Made by a program: the position numbers and the translations under genes
In this document: piece by piece, positions 43,393 through 56,221 of the stretch
Layout of the letters: every line of letters starts with the position of its first letter
Numbering within the stretch: the stretch's first letter is position 1
Notes under the pieces: generated by a model
Told to the model about the DNA's origin: nothing
What the model saw: the letters and a program-made list of their open reading frames with translations, nothing else
Databases searched by the model: none
Origin: Pleurodeles waltl
Taxonomy: Eukaryota; Chordata; Amphibia; Caudata; Salamandridae
NCBI RefSeq assembly: GCF_031143425.1
Contig: NC_090438.1
Coordinates: forward strand, 778,359,138 to 778,423,137
Direction: 5' to 3'
Length of the DNA stretch: 64,000 nt

Positions 43393-46300
43393 ATGTTTTA
43401 AAAAGTAGATTGCAGATTGTTGCTGTGGGGGGGGGGGTTATGGATGCATTTCACTATGATTCCTTCCTTATTAGGCTCCCTCATGCATATTGCACCTGCA
43501 ATTGTCATGCTGTTTGTTTCATACTGTTTTATGGTTGCAAAAGCAGAGCGATGCGGTGAGGTTAAATTAAACTATATTAGTTCATATTAAATGTTAAACT
43601 AGGCTAGATTATGTTAGGTTAGACGAGATTGTTTTATATTGAGTTGGTGTACATATATAGTTATTTCCATAACACATGTCAAGTATTTAGTGCACTCCTA
43701 GGTGGCTGGTCTCATTACATATGTTGTACTTAATGTCCCTGACAAGGTCGTCAAACATTTGTTTTGCATCAGGCTATTGAGTTTCTCTTGGCGTGCATGG
43801 TTGCAAGGGTTTTGTTTGTGATGTGGCTGGTATCAGACATGTTGATGTTGTACGTGGAGTTTGATCGGTGCATAGTGCACTGTGTCATTGCAACTACATG
43901 GGAGCTACAGGAGTGTGATAAAGGATACAGCTGCATGTACTTACCATCTTTTGGGCTGGACAAAATCATGCATAGATAGCACTGTTGATGTGCATCAATG
44001 GGGCTGGTTATGGTGTAAGTGGCTCACTTAGTAGTATGAGAAGAACCAACGTGTATTGTATTGAGTCCACCCAGAAGTGAAGGAGTAGTGGCTAATTGGA
44101 GGCACTGTAAAACCATTTAAGTGCATTATGTGTGGTGCACAGAGGAGCAACTCGTTGTAGATACTGCTAAACCCCAGCTTTAGCACTGTAGCAAACTGAG
44201 CTGGTACTAAACACTCCATTACAAATCTGAGCAGGGTCCCCAACATAGTGGCATTTCTCAGGGACATGGACAGTTGTGGAGTAGTGAGCAAGTCAGAAAC
44301 TGGAAAAGCTAGGGATCCGGCTTAGTTTACTTCAGTACTCACGTGGGAACCACTCATTTTTTTCTTAATAGATTAGCATTTACAATCACCTAAATAAGGC
44401 ACAGAAATGTATGATTGATGTAGGTCGGTGCGTTCAGAGGCAACTCAGTGTGTGCTATATAGGTCCTGAATGGGAAGAAAGCAATAATATGTTTGTCACA
44501 TTTTGTTGAGATTTAAAAATGTGTATTCCTTCCAAAGGAGTCTGTTGGCTTAGGTGGTCTGCTCTTGCTAAAATTAGTTGAGTAGTGACCTTGGTCATTC
44601 CTGGCTTTTGGATCAAGTGTGCTTTGCATTCTGGGACTTTTGTTTGTTGCTTTTCCAGTACCAAGTATGAACATTGAGATTCCAGGAGCCACGTTTGTGT
44701 CCCACACCCTGGCTTAGTAAGCAAACACGTTCTTCCATTTGGCCCATCTGAAGGAAGGAGGCGGTAAGAACTACAGCAGCACTCTGACATTTTCTCTGTT
44801 TAAGCACAGAATACTAAACTAGCACAGGGTAAACTCACTGACTACCCCAGCGCGCACAAAAAAAAAACTGATGTTCGAATCACATACCTGAAGCAATGCT
44901 TCCAGCTGTGCAGGACTCTACTCTTAACAGTCCAGGCCTCAGTTCACAGAGAACGTTCTTCAGTATAAATGCTCAGGTTAGCTGTGGAAATCTCAGAGGT
45001 GTTGCAACAAACAGAGATGAAATGAAACACAGTAGCGACCAAGGTTAAGTCTAGTAGAAGCCAAAGAGTTAAACCTGAAATCCACCAGTTCTCACTGCTG
45101 AGAGATGAGTCAAGCGTGTACAGCTGTGACACACGCTCATGGACCTAGGACACCCTCTTTGCCATGCAGAGCACTGATCGAGTCAAGAAGCCCAAGACAC
45201 AGTGATATCAGGAGTGAGCACCATGCAGGTTGCCGAGCACTGGCTGGGTGCGCCAGACGGGCAAAGGTTCCTCTGCAACTGTGGGAACGATAACGAAGAG
45301 ATAATGAGGAGGTACAGGAGAGAAGTCTTCACGCTGATTGCCAATGTGAAGTATGCCCTTCTCCTGATTTTGAAAGCATGGCTAGTGACTCATATGAAGT
45401 AAGGAGAAACTGTGTTCTTTCCTGTAAAACACCTTAGTCACCAGCTGTCCCTGGTCAACTGCATTTCCACATAGTCTTTCACCACATTCATCTATCCTCT
45501 CTCGAGGGAGGAAATGATGAGTTAGCATTGAGATGGTGCAGGAGGATATAGTTGTGGGAAAGCATTGATAAGTTTGGGGAATGCTTACGAGGCAATGCTG
45601 CAGTTTTCTACAAATACGTGTTCCAAGTTGTGTATCTATTTTTTGTGGAGAGGATGTCATTTTCATCTTTAAGTCCAAATGACCAAGACCTTATAGGCAG
45701 CTATATTACATGTGAAAAATGCATCTTAGTATCTTTGCTGTCTAATTTTCCACTGCAGGGTGCATTGCATTTTTTAATCAATGGTTCGTCCGCTCTCAAA
45801 AAACAAATACCTGTAGCAATAAATTAAGTATCATGTCATTGGTTGAAACTGTCAGTCAGTCTTTCACCCTAGCTTAAACTGTATTCATTTCAATAAAGCA
45901 GTGGTGGCAGAGTTAACAAAAAGGAAGCCAATTTGCCTATTTGATAGGTTTTGTTCTTAGCACTAGGGTCTGGTGAGAAAGCAAGATATTCCTTGACAAA
46001 CTGGTATCTCAATACCGCAGACAGGCCAGTGGAAGATACCCCAGCTGGCAAGACTTTAGAACGAGCCACTGATTTAGAAAGATATGTAGGGTTGTGGCAG
46101 AGTCAGTCCCTTGTCAGTTTTGTGCCTCATACTGGTTGACTTTGTCTCAGTCTAATGGCTTTTTGAGATGATGGGCACTCAGGGTGCTTTCTGATAGTTG
46201 GTACGGCGGATTAATAATTAATAACATCTTGTTTAAAAGAGGTGGAGAAGCTGAACATGGCTTGAGCCAAATGGCTGGCTCAGCTATTGTCCCCTGGTGG

Positions 46301-46739
46301 CTATATACAAAGAATAGCCAAAGCACCCCAGTCACTCCCCCATTCTCTCCCAAACCGGATTTTGAATCAAAAACCTGTTAAATGTTGTGCAATATAGATA
46401 CATCAGAGAAAGACGGTGACATTCACACAAAAATAAAGTATCCTTTAGTGACCGAATCTTTTTCTGGACCACACTGTACAGCGTGTGACACTAGTTTCTT
46501 AAAAAACGCAATTGTATGAGGAGTTTGAAAGGTACGCCATTGAGTCTTCTTACAATTTTTTTCACATTTTATACGCAGAACGAAAGTAATAACATTAATC
46601 TTTAACAAACAACGGTAGACTTGCTCGGAAACAGTTACAGACGCATTTTGCAAATAAAATACGACAGGGATTGGTTAAAACCACAGTTCCCTGATGCCCT
46701 AGTCAGAGCCAAGCGATAAGTAGCCTGCATGTCATCCTC
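43393..46739. other. Intergenic interval upstream of KIF13A
   Basis: No gene recognised. An AT-rich stretch with repeated TTAAA/TTAGGTTAGA words lies at about 43560-43650. Open frames are short and without motifs. Distal regulatory elements of KIF13A could lie here, but I cannot identify any by eye. Confidence 0.5.
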
Positions 46740-46954
46740 CAGTCATTCCTCTGCCCTCGAACTTCGCCTCTCTCACTAACTCCGAGTCTTGCCGAAGAGC
46801 TTCGGATGTTTCCGTGGGACGGTCCTTCGGCTCTTTCCGGTCTCTTTCGGCTGTCTCCGGCAGTCACGGTTTTTCTGGGGGAGCACTCGGGACTCCCGGC
46901 TGTGCACGATCCCGGAGCTGGTTGCTGCTGGTGCCTCGGCGCGGACAGCGCTGG

Positions 46955-46965
46955 AAGATGGCGGC
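46955..46965 (+). promoter_or_regulatory. YY1 binding site
   Basis: AAGATGGCGGC, the exact YY1 consensus, which in CpG-island genes usually sits just downstream of the start site on the coding strand. Its ATG is also the start of uORF1. Confidence 0.65.
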
Positions 46966-47023
46966 CGGGCAGAGGGTGGAGCGCAGCGGCCGGGATCTTC
47001 GGGAGGAGGCTGCGGGTCTGTGA
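46958..47023 (+). CDS. uORF1 in the KIF13A leader, 21 codons
   Basis: ATG at 46958 inside the YY1 word, reading MAAGQRVERSGRDL and ending TGA at 47021-47023. Used only if transcription starts upstream of 46958. Expression and conservation are unknown. Confidence 0.4.
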   Translation: MAAGQRVERSGRDLREEAAGL

Positions 47024-47124
47024 TGCGCACAGGGCGGCCGGGCATGGAGCAGGCTGCGCCTGGAAGCTGTGCACAGTATTCCCGAGCCCGGCGCCGCCCG
47101 CAACGCCCTCGGGGCTTCGCGTGA
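47023..47124 (+). CDS. uORF2 in the KIF13A leader, 33 codons
   Basis: ATG at 47023-47025 overlaps the TGA of uORF1 by one base (TGATG). The frame is Arg/Pro-rich and ends TGA at 47122-47124, 82 nt before the KIF13A start. No further ATG intervenes. It may lower translation of the main frame. Confidence 0.4.
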   Translation: MRTGRPGMEQAAPGSCAQYSRARRRPQRPRGFA

Positions 47125-47206
47125 TTGCAGCCGAACTCCAGGGAGGGACGACCTGGGACTACCCTGTCTGTAATCCCGGGAGGGAGCCGCCGTGCACAGC
47201 GCCGAC

Positions 47207-47261
47207 ATGTCTGACACTAAAGTCAAAGTGGCCGTCAGGCTCCGGCCCATGAATCGCAGAG
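47207..47261 (+). CDS. KIF13A: KIF13A exon 1 (coding part), kinesin-3 motor N terminus
   Basis: ATG at 47207 with G at -3 (GCCGACATGT) starts MSDTKVKVAVRLRPMNRR and the first base of a Glu codon, then the donor GAGAG|GTATGG. From knowledge of the family, vertebrate KIF13A begins MSDTKVKVAVR(V/I)RPMNRRE, while KIF13B begins MGDSKVKVAVR, so KIF13A is favoured. The segment is the first beta strand of the kinesin motor domain (VKVAVRxRP). KIF13A is a plus-end-directed microtubule motor that carries endosomal and mannose-6-phosphate-receptor cargo in the cytoplasm. The rest of the gene (motor ATPase site, FHA and stalk) lies beyond the window. The exon ends in phase 1, matching exon 2. Confidence 0.93.
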
Positions 47262-47963
47262 GTATGGACTTTTCTGTTTCCACCCCAGCTCTCTTTTATT
47301 TTCTATATTGCTGAGCTCAGATGTCTTTCTCCCTTCGTGCGAGGGCCATTGGCATGTGCTGCTGGCAAAGTTGGGATGCACGCTTGTCTGGTTCACTTTT
47401 TTTTGTCTTACATAGGTGTGTTGCTGCACGTTTTTAACACTTTATTTCTTTCACGTTGCTTCCACAGTAGCCTAGCCTAGCCTTGCTGTTTAGCTTTGCC
47501 CGGCTTTTTCAATGCACATTTTATTTTAAAATACAATATCCCATTTTGGGATTCTTTTTGCCTCGCGGTGTTGCTGTGTTTCATGTACTCTGTTTCCATT
47601 CTTCACTATCAAGATGCTTTGTACATTGTTTTGTCGGAGCTTGTGTTTTTGGCTGTTGACCATGCGTCGTTTTTGTTGTACACACTTGTTTTTTCTTTAG
47701 TAGATTTGCCTTGTTTTACATTTTTATACTTTTGGCAGTTGTCTTGGTTCACCGTTTTGTTGTTGTTTTATGTCTTATTGCACCTTGCTTTAGATGGCAC
47801 TTTATTGTAGTTATCATTTGAAAAATAGTTTTTTTCCCCTTTCTTTTCCGCTGTTTTCTCGCCTTTTTATTTCCACGTTTGTACTGTTGGTTACTTTTTT
47901 GTTGCTCTTATTCTTTGTCCACTAATTGCATATTTTTCCGCGACTCTCCTTTCCATCTGTTAG
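47262..47963 (+). other. KIF13A: KIF13A intron 1, 702 bp
   Basis: Begins GTATGG and ends TTTCCATCTGTTAG, a canonical donor and a pyrimidine-rich acceptor. Very short compared with intron 2. T-rich, and the plus-strand frame around 47496-47810 is a T-rich artefact. No repeat recognised. Confidence 0.9.
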
Positions 47964-48057
47964 AGCTGGATCTTAACACTAAGTGTGTGGTGGAGATGGA
48001 GGGCAACCAGACCGTGCTGCATCCCCCGCCTGCCAACGCCAAGCAGCCAGACAACAG
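47964..48057 (+). CDS. KIF13A: KIF13A exon 2, kinesin-3 motor domain segment
   Basis: Ninety-four bases between ...TTAG and GTAGGAG. Joined to exon 1 it reads E, LDLNTKCVVEMEGNQTVLHP, then PPANAKQPDN and two bases of an Arg codon (phase 2). NTKCVVEMEGNQTVLHPPP is the diagnostic KIF13A segment; KIF13B has a different string at this place. It corresponds to about residues 19-50 of the motor domain, ahead of the P-loop, which lies in later exons. Exon boundaries and phases agree with the spliced frame, and no stop or frameshift is present, so the gene looks intact here. Confidence 0.95.
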
Positions 48058-51000
48058 GTAGGAGCGACTCAGCTGAAGAACTCGAGGCAGGGCAGCCACG
48101 TGACACACTGACACCCTAAGCAAGGTGCACTTATTGTACATCCGCCCTGATGGTCTCTGCAGCCTAAGTCCTCACAAAGCACGCTAGAATGTAGAGGTGG
48201 GAGGCGTCGAGCGGATTATTGTGTGTGCTTACTATATGATGTCAACGATTTTTTTAATGAAGCATTCATATATAATCTTGAACAATATTCATGTGGGTGA
48301 TGTTGGGCTGAGTGAGCCAAAAAGCTTTCAGTGTATGTTCTGTGCTTAAAGTAATATTATTATTGTTTTGTATCGGGGTGCATTATGTTTCTATTATATG
48401 CGTATATGAGTGAGGCTTTGGTGATAGTAACAGTTCTGCGATCTGAATAATTTGTTATGTTGACAGAGAATTGTATGGCACCGTTAGGATGGTCTCTCAG
48501 GGCTGTCGGATTGTGATACCCTCACACCCTGGTCTTGGGGGTTCAGTCACAGACCGATGTTACCTGTTTGAATAGGATCATCAGTAGCCTGGGTTTGGTT
48601 GACATATCCTGTGTTTGCTTGGGTGTCGTGATGTATGGTGTGTCATCCTGGAGATTTATTTACTAATTTCGGTACTTACCACCAGTGCTTGGTACCGAAA
48701 ATGAAGCATTGACTGGTAAAGCGATTTGCCCAGGATCGCAGCATCGTTCCAGAATGGAGAGCTGGGATTTCAGCCCAAGATTGATAGTTTCCCATTCTTC
48801 GATTTAGGCACGGCACATTATGCCCTCGGGAATTTGCTTTGGTGGATATTCATGACCTTTTTCTCATTCTTGTCCTTCTGGAACAAAAGTAGTAATCTGT
48901 ATTATTAGATATAAATATGAAGTTCTTATGGATCATATCAAAGCTGTTTTCTCTGCACTGTTCCATGCTGTTACAGCCTACACAAGTATTCCTGTGAAAA
49001 AAAGTATAGTTTGACGTTTCAGGGGCTTCTGTGGAAATAATTGAAGTCGAAAAATACTATAATTTGTGTACTGAGATTAATATTTTTTGTTGTTTTGCAA
49101 GTGGAGTAAACCAAATTAAAATGTAGATTATAAATGCGTGTGGGTGAATGAAATTAAACCGATAACGCAGAGTAGACACTAACACCCTATGTGCCTGCGT
49201 GCAGCCAGGTTCGGGACACCTGGTCAGGCGAACCATATAACTAATAAAACACACCTAGGCCAGTTGGATGGTCAGCACGTGACACTGAAACCATACTTTT
49301 AATACCTCCAGTTATCAGTTTCCGGATCATAGGGGCTTGTGCTTGCTGTAAGATCCATATTTACATAGCATCATGCACTGCATAAAGCTGCAGGCCAGCA
49401 GTGCCCAGGCCTAGTCCTAGCTGTTGGGCAGCTCGCATGTAGGCCTGGTGGAATGGTCATGCAAGTCCAGATGTTGCCCCACTGACACCAGTTTATGTGC
49501 TCTCTGCCAAGAGGCAATATTCACTCGAGTTCCACAGGTGTAATACTTGAGTGTTTGCACTAAAGTATGATGAATGTTGGTTCTCCCATGTGCATCCCGA
49601 ACGTTTCTGAATATACCCCTAGATTTGAGTGAGCGCGCCTTCCCAGCATGGCACTACGGTGAAGGGCACTGTTGGAAATACTGTTCATACTTCTTCAGTG
49701 TATTGTTCGGCCACTTGTAATATTGAATACAGTTAGCATTTGCCAATTTTGGTTTTGACTGCATATTTTAAAATTTATAACAGACAGGGTGCAGTGTTAG
49801 GTGATTGTGCTTAAAATCGATACAGTGTCCAGGGGTTGCGTCTCACGCACTCCAGTGTCCAGGAGTTGCTGCTCACGCACTCCTGTGCTCACTGTTCAGA
49901 TTTGAAAGCATCTAATTTTTAACAGGACTCAATTGTCTTGAGTTGGAGGACACGGGAGTGATTCTTCCTGCCTTAGAAGCTAGAACACAGGAGGCCAATT
50001 CCTTTTTGATAGCTCAGGTGCAGCACCAATATCTCTGTTTCTATTTTTACTGTCTGCACTCCCATCTGGCAAGGGGTTATTCGGGTCCGACTTACAGCGC
50101 TAGATAACATTTCATAGGCATTTGTAAGATCTCTGAGCCATGGTGTGAAGCAAAGCAACTCCTAAGGACATGGAAAGTGTGTTCTATTGAACAGGTGAGA
50201 ATCTCTCTAGTTTCCGAATGTAGTCTCTCTTATTTGCTCCTCCTCTGCTTGTAAGATTTGGGGGTTAGCTTACCTCTGTCACAGACTTTATTTGCGTTCT
50301 TGCTTCAGCCACACGAAAGGCCTTCTTTGACTGCCTTCAGGAGAGTCACTGTTATGTTCTCACACTTTGTCTGAAGGTTAATGGTTCCTTTGATTGCATT
50401 CACACCTCTAGGAATACATAGCAGTGAGCATACCAGCTTTATTATTGGCAGGGCAACGATGCACACCTGCCCAGTGACATCTCGTGGTTTAAGAAGTGAG
50501 GTGGGTGGGGGGTGATGGGGTGTTGGAATGTTGCTTTTGAGGTTGTGCTTGTTAAAATCATTAAAATGTGTGATGGAAGAATGAAAAACATGAATATACA
50601 GAATTAAAATATCACGAACAAATGAAAAGTAAGCTGTCAAGAACAAATTTAGTAAAAGCAAAGGAAAATGTGGATTGTGTTATCCATCACCAAGCTAGTA
50701 TGGTTAATTTAGATTTGCTTTGACCCCCAACTATTAAGATGTAAAACCTCAAAAAAGTTAAAAAATGTTAAAATAACTGAGGAAGATCGTCTATCTATTT
50801 ACAGAATGTTGCATTTAAGAATTTCCTCTTCTAATTATCGGAACGAACACGTACAGACTATAATTTTAGTAACTTTTTCTTTTAAAATCTATGTTACAGT
50901 TGGCTAAAACTAAACGCAGTTGATCCCTACAACACAATTGCTTCCTACCCTGCCATGTTTGAGCAGTTTTGTTCTAACTTGCTCTTCCGGCTTTACCATT

Positions 51001-52936
51001 TTGTGCAGTTGTTTTCCTCTCTGATTTAAAGAAAGCCAGGACTATAGGAATGGACATTCCCACGCCTTACCCATTTGAACATTTTACATCCCATGTCTGC
51101 TTCAAACTTGCTAAAAGTCCCATCCGTCTAGAGTAGGATTTTTTCCCTGTGTTTTTGATCCCCGAATTAGACAATTTGATCTTTGTCGGGGCCTTTTGAG
51201 GGAGGGTGGGGTTAGCCAGAGAAGGGGACTCGCACTGTGCAGACGGGGGGGGCGGGTGCAGCCTGGCGACAGCTGTGACTGCAGCATCACACCCACCAGG
51301 GGTCCGGTGGCTGCAAAGTTCAGAGAGTCCTGTTATTAAAACTGGAGAACGCGTTAGATTGTGAAATGTTGGCTGTTATGTGTTTCCCCCACGATGCTCT
51401 AGTTAAAGCAGCTATGACACTTTATTGGTTAAACTGTATTTTGACGTGTAGAATTTGCTTTGAGATTACGTTTGCGGAAAATTGCATGCCAAGGAACATA
51501 CATGGACATCGAAAGACCTTTTAACTTTTGGAATTAGTTATTCCCTCTAATTATTCTGAGATCTGTCGCTAAACGGAGGGAAAATGAAGTAAGTGTATTG
51601 GAAATCTGTCGTGTGGCTGTGAAGCCCGCGAGAAGAATGCTGCTGGCGAGGGGCCAACATACCAATGCACTAGACTGTAAAAATAGATCTGAATAGGAAA
51701 AGATGTGTAGACGGGAGCATGGTGCGTCAGCCCACCCCCCACAAAGGCCCTAAAACTACCTGTTGGCCTGCTGTGTCTGCGTAGACACTAATTTACAAAT
51801 GCACTTTTTGGCGAAACACAAGTTGAAAAATGTTGCCTTCAGCGATCTGTTAATAGCAGAGCGGAAGAAATGCCCTTCCAGCAATACTTTTGGTTTGTCA
51901 GACTCCTTATCTCATAGGTGGTTGATTGGTGATCCACAACAATGGGGAATATGTTGCTACAAGCTATCGTCTTTTGAGCACTAAAGAACACCTCCTCTTC
52001 TGGGTTCACCGCTAACTAGCAAAAGCAGGTATGTGGTATTTTTACAGCATGAACCTAGCCGAAAAGCAGCAGAGCACTGTACAGGGTCAGAGGCAAGGAT
52101 ACAGTAAGCAAGTGATGGAAGGGTAGTGCAATCTGAGAGCGGAAGTGGACTGAAAAGTTGCCGCGCCACAATATGGTGGTCCTTAAGGTGGTGTATGTGT
52201 GTTTGTAAACTGTCCAAGCTTCCCTGAGGTTATTGGGCTGCCCTGTTGTTAGATTATTTTCCAAAAACTGGGTCTCGGTGAGGCTATTGACCTGGCTCTC
52301 GGTTATATCAGAGGACTGTTTGTTTATGTGTGCTTGAATTGGGGCATGTGTGGTAAAGTGCCACTGGTTACCATGATCAGAACTGGAATAGCTAAGATAT
52401 TATCCCGTAGATGGAAGGCCTAGTTGACTTTGTTGCTCACAGTGCAGTGGTCGTTTCACCCCTGTTCTATCTGCTCTTCACAGCCAGTTCAAGATTCCCT
52501 AGTAACCTTTCCCATGACCTTAATCGTGAACAAACACTCAGGCCTCACATCTATCTGCAGGACATAGTCATGATTTCTCCGAGTAGGTATCACCTAGCCC
52601 AACAGTGGGCAGGTCTTGGACAGTTGGATGACTTAAGTGAGTATTCAGATCTTAAGGAGGCAAAGCCTCAGTGTGTGCAAGACCCTCACGGTGATCCAAA
52701 ATAGTCCACACATGGTCTAGTTTAGGCCAAAGCTGAAGTACAAGCTGTCTGGTATTATAAACTGCTACGGGTGAAGGGATCCACAGCAAGCCCTTTTGAG
52801 TGTTTGTAGGTACCTGTTTTCCTAGTTTCTCTTATGTATTGACTGCTGTTATATTGGCGGCTTTGTCACTTCGTTTCATTGGCTGCGCTATTGAATATTT
52901 ATTTGGCACAGTGTTCTGAAAATACCTTATGTTACA

Positions 52937-52965
52937 TAGAGATTTGTATAGCGCTGTATTGCCAG
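52937..52965 (-). repeat. Possible LINE/SINE 3' tail
   Basis: On the minus strand AGCGCTATACAAATCTCTATGT resembles the terminal AGCGCTNTACAAAT signature of L2/CR1-like 3' ends. Only the tail is recognisable. Confidence 0.35.
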
Positions 52966-55900
52966 TAATATGGTCTTGCATCACTTTTGGGTTCTACTAA
53001 CTCCACTCCTGGGTCTTGATGGTTCCGATACCGATCTTGATGCCGTCATCTTTCAAAATACGTCGTTGAAATCATGATGTTTTATGTCCGTATTCATTGT
53101 TTTAGGATTGTCATGATACCTATCCCGCTTTTAGTCAACAGATACATTTCTGCCTAATCAAAAGCCTGGCGGTCGCAAAGTTGTCCTTAGTAGGACGCCC
53201 ACCCAGTCTTATTTATTTTTTGCTTTGTGCTCTTTTCTCTTTTATATAACTGATGAGCAAAAGAAACGCGCTGAAACAAAAAAGAAGGTTGTTGTAATCT
53301 ACACATGAAATGGTGTAAGCGAAGAGCTGCACTTCAGGTGGCGAAACATCCACTTAAGGCGAATACATGTGTGTGCCTACAGCACACTTGCCAAGCGCTT
53401 CCAAGGTAATGTAAGGTGAGGCCTTTCAGAGCCTTAAGTAACATAACCGTATTCCATACCTCCCCGGCCTAAAACATTTGAGACAAGGAGGACTTGCAGA
53501 AGAAAGGCTTCTTCCAATATAATAAATGATGCATCTTCGCACTCTGACATTAGGTTTAATATTTGATGTAAACTTGCTCAAAGCCTGTGGCGTGTAAGTT
53601 CTTATCGCAGAAATGTAAGTCCAACCTTGTTTTCACAGTAACTGATAATGTGGCAGTGATCCAGTGCCTGCTGACTGTGCGTCTTGGCGATTAGCATCAT
53701 AAAAGCAAAGCTGAATCTTTGTGGTAATGGTTTTTCTCTTAAAGGCAGGGTCATCTGTGCACACAGAAGCTTTTTTGTCAATATTGTGGGTGCTAACCTG
53801 TTGGCTAAGGTAAAGTGTCTGTACTCCAAGGTAAAGTGCTTCTTGCTTGTAGTACTACACTAATCCCCCTTCAGTGATAAACAATGCATTTTGTACTCTG
53901 GAACAGCAAATGATAGTTATTCACATTACTTAGCTGAAGTGATGCTGTTTCCTTGGAGATTTTCATTCGTGCCTTACTTGCAAATACAAAAGTATTCAAG
54001 CTCAAACTGTGCTTAGGATACAGCGTTTCCTTGTGAAACATGTTGCCGCAGTTTTAGTGTGTTTTGGGCTCAGAATTCCTGTACAATCTATGTTTTGAAG
54101 CCGTGTCGATATCCCGGTCTTCCCTTGCACTTGACATTTAAAAGAGTTCCCAGCTTTCATGTTTTGGCAGATGAGTAACCAGCACAGGAGGAAGACATGC
54201 GCAAGTTGTCCACTAACAATCATTTTGGTGAGGTGGGAAAATCGGGCTCCGAATATTAGTGGGCAGGATCCTCAGTAGCTTTTCCTGCCTTAGTTAATTT
54301 AAACGTGTGTTTATGGCAGTGGCTTCTGTTAAAGTTGTTGACCTCAGATGTTGGAATCAATGTTCTGCATTGATGCCCACTAGACCTCACTAGACCTTCT
54401 AAGACGTGATTTCTTTGTAGAATTTGACTTTCATTTGGATACGACTACATGATTTGTTTTGGGAGTTAGGGAGAGTTTGTTATCCACTGTCCTTCTGACA
54501 CTTGATCCCTATTTCCGGCTCTGTATTTATTTTTATGAATAGCATTAATTTTGTGAGAACCTTGATTAGTTGAAATTGTTCATTTTTAACCTGGATGAAA
54601 TGTTTGATCTCTGAAATCCTTTTGTTAATCGATGTATTTCCTTTTTATTTTTAATTAATGCAGCTCGGGTGTTACGGTAGCCTTCTGGTCGCTGTGTTTG
54701 TATTGTTCACGGTTTTGTGTGTGTGTTGATGAATTACATGAATAGTATGTAATTGCACACCGGATCCCTCCGGTTACTCCTCATTTCCTCCCTGTGGCTA
54801 AAGCCACCCGGTCCATGAGGTTTCTGCAGGCGTTGTGTGTATGTGAGGGCATTTTGAGGCAGGCCTGGAAGCTGATTGAAAGATGAACGGCTTGGTAACG
54901 TTGAATGACTGCTGGAAGTAACGGGAGGTTTCCATTGCTGGATGTAAACCCAGGATTCACAGTCTATTAACTGCCAAGAAACATAGAAGTCATATGAGGT
55001 TGGCTTCTTCGGTATGTGGTGTTTACATGCATATGTTTTTTTTATTTTGGAGGAAAGGCCAAGACTCCACAGCAAAGACAAAATGAGTTAGTTTCCTTCT
55101 GTTTGTAAATTTTAAGATGGCTCACACAAACTTTCCATTAAACCCTGCGCTCTAAATGTACAACGGCAGCTTGAATTATAGAGAAGGTACATTGAACAAT
55201 TCTAAATATTTAAAAGAAGCAAAGTCCAATTTCTTTGGGTTATGTGTTAAAAGTTTACTGTAGAGATACTTGTACATAGACTGTTTGCTTTTTGTCCTAG
55301 ATCCAGCAGTATTCTTGTCTTGCTTTTTGGTTCTCTTCCCTCTTGCGATTGTGTGCAGAGACTTCTTGCAAGACCACGATGAATGAATAGATAGGATGTG
55401 AGTTTTTATAGTATGTGGTTTGCTCATGAATGGTGGAGGAAAAAAGGACAAAATTATAGTGGATGGAATTTAAAAAAGATGTCAAATTGGACAGAGTATT
55501 TTTTCATGTGTAAAGGGCGTGTGCAGTGGATTCCCACAAACTGGCACTTGGGTGCATATATTCTAGCTTGACCTCAACCACTAGTATTTCTGTGGTCTGG
55601 CACGTTATTGTGGTACTGTTGCATACTGTATTGATCCAAGCTCATTTGAGAGCTCAAATCTGATGGGAAGTCTTGAACTGGGCTACCTATGATGGTGAAA
55701 CAGAGGATTAAATTAAATGTCAATGGGGAGAGATGAGTTCTTAAAGTACTTGAATAGGTCAAGAAGTTGATAAACATTCCCAATCCAGAGGTAGATTAGT
55801 TTTCAGCCCATACTGACAAATATTTCCACAGCAGATTGTAATATCACAAAAATGAAACACTTAAAAATGAATTTCTCGTAACTAAGGGAATTTTCTGACC

Positions 55901-56202
55901 TCTTATTCCTCACCATAATAACCAGAGACAATGTTGAAGTGTGATGCGTATGCCTTGAAAGCAACAATTATTGTAGAAAAGCTATACAGGTTAGTGCAGT
56001 GACTAAATAATAACTAAAATGACTTCTAGGCCCAGTGATAAAGTTGCAGAGAATTTGTGAATCGGAGCTAAGAGCAGATGTCAATATAGTGCACCGAAGA
56101 AAACGTCTTTGGCATAGTTATGAAAGTACTAGTTTGAAGATTGTGAACGACTCCTTTGTGAATATTGATGAGCTTTCAGCCAACAGGTGGACCGGAATGG
56201 AA

Positions 56203-56221
56203 GTTTTTTTTTTTTTTTTTC
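56203..56221 (+). repeat. Poly-T run
   Basis: T-run of about 18 in the intron, followed by a C-rich stretch. Possibly the reversed tail of an old retroposon. Confidence 0.7.

Larger units (their letters stand above)
46740..47206 (+). promoter_or_regulatory. KIF13A: CpG-rich promoter and 5' UTR of KIF13A
   Basis: GC content and CpG density rise abruptly from about 46740 and fall after exon 1, against AT-rich surroundings, which is typical of a vertebrate CpG-island promoter. There is no TATA box near the gene. GGGCGG occurs at 47032-47037, several TTCCGG (ETS-like) words lie at 46820-46860, and a canonical YY1 word lies at 46955-46965. The start site is not determinable by eye but probably lies shortly upstream of the YY1 word. 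Confidence 0.75.

Noticed and set aside
44868..44885. GTTCGAATC, a tRNA B-box-like word
   Set aside because: No A box lies at the right distance and no cloverleaf can be folded around it.
45202..45402. 66-codon frame with CNCGNDNEEIMRRYRREVF
   Set aside because: It reads somewhat like protein, but there is no family match I recognise, no splice signals at sensible places and no neighbouring coding pieces.
43393..46739. NHLRC1, expected near KIF13A from mammalian gene order
   Set aside because: No intronless RING/NHL-repeat frame is present here. In a giant genome it would lie farther away.
47496..47810. 104-codon frame in KIF13A intron 1
   Set aside because: T-rich sequence gives Phe/Leu/Val-rich hydrophobic translation. 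It lies between valid splice sites and has no conserved motif.
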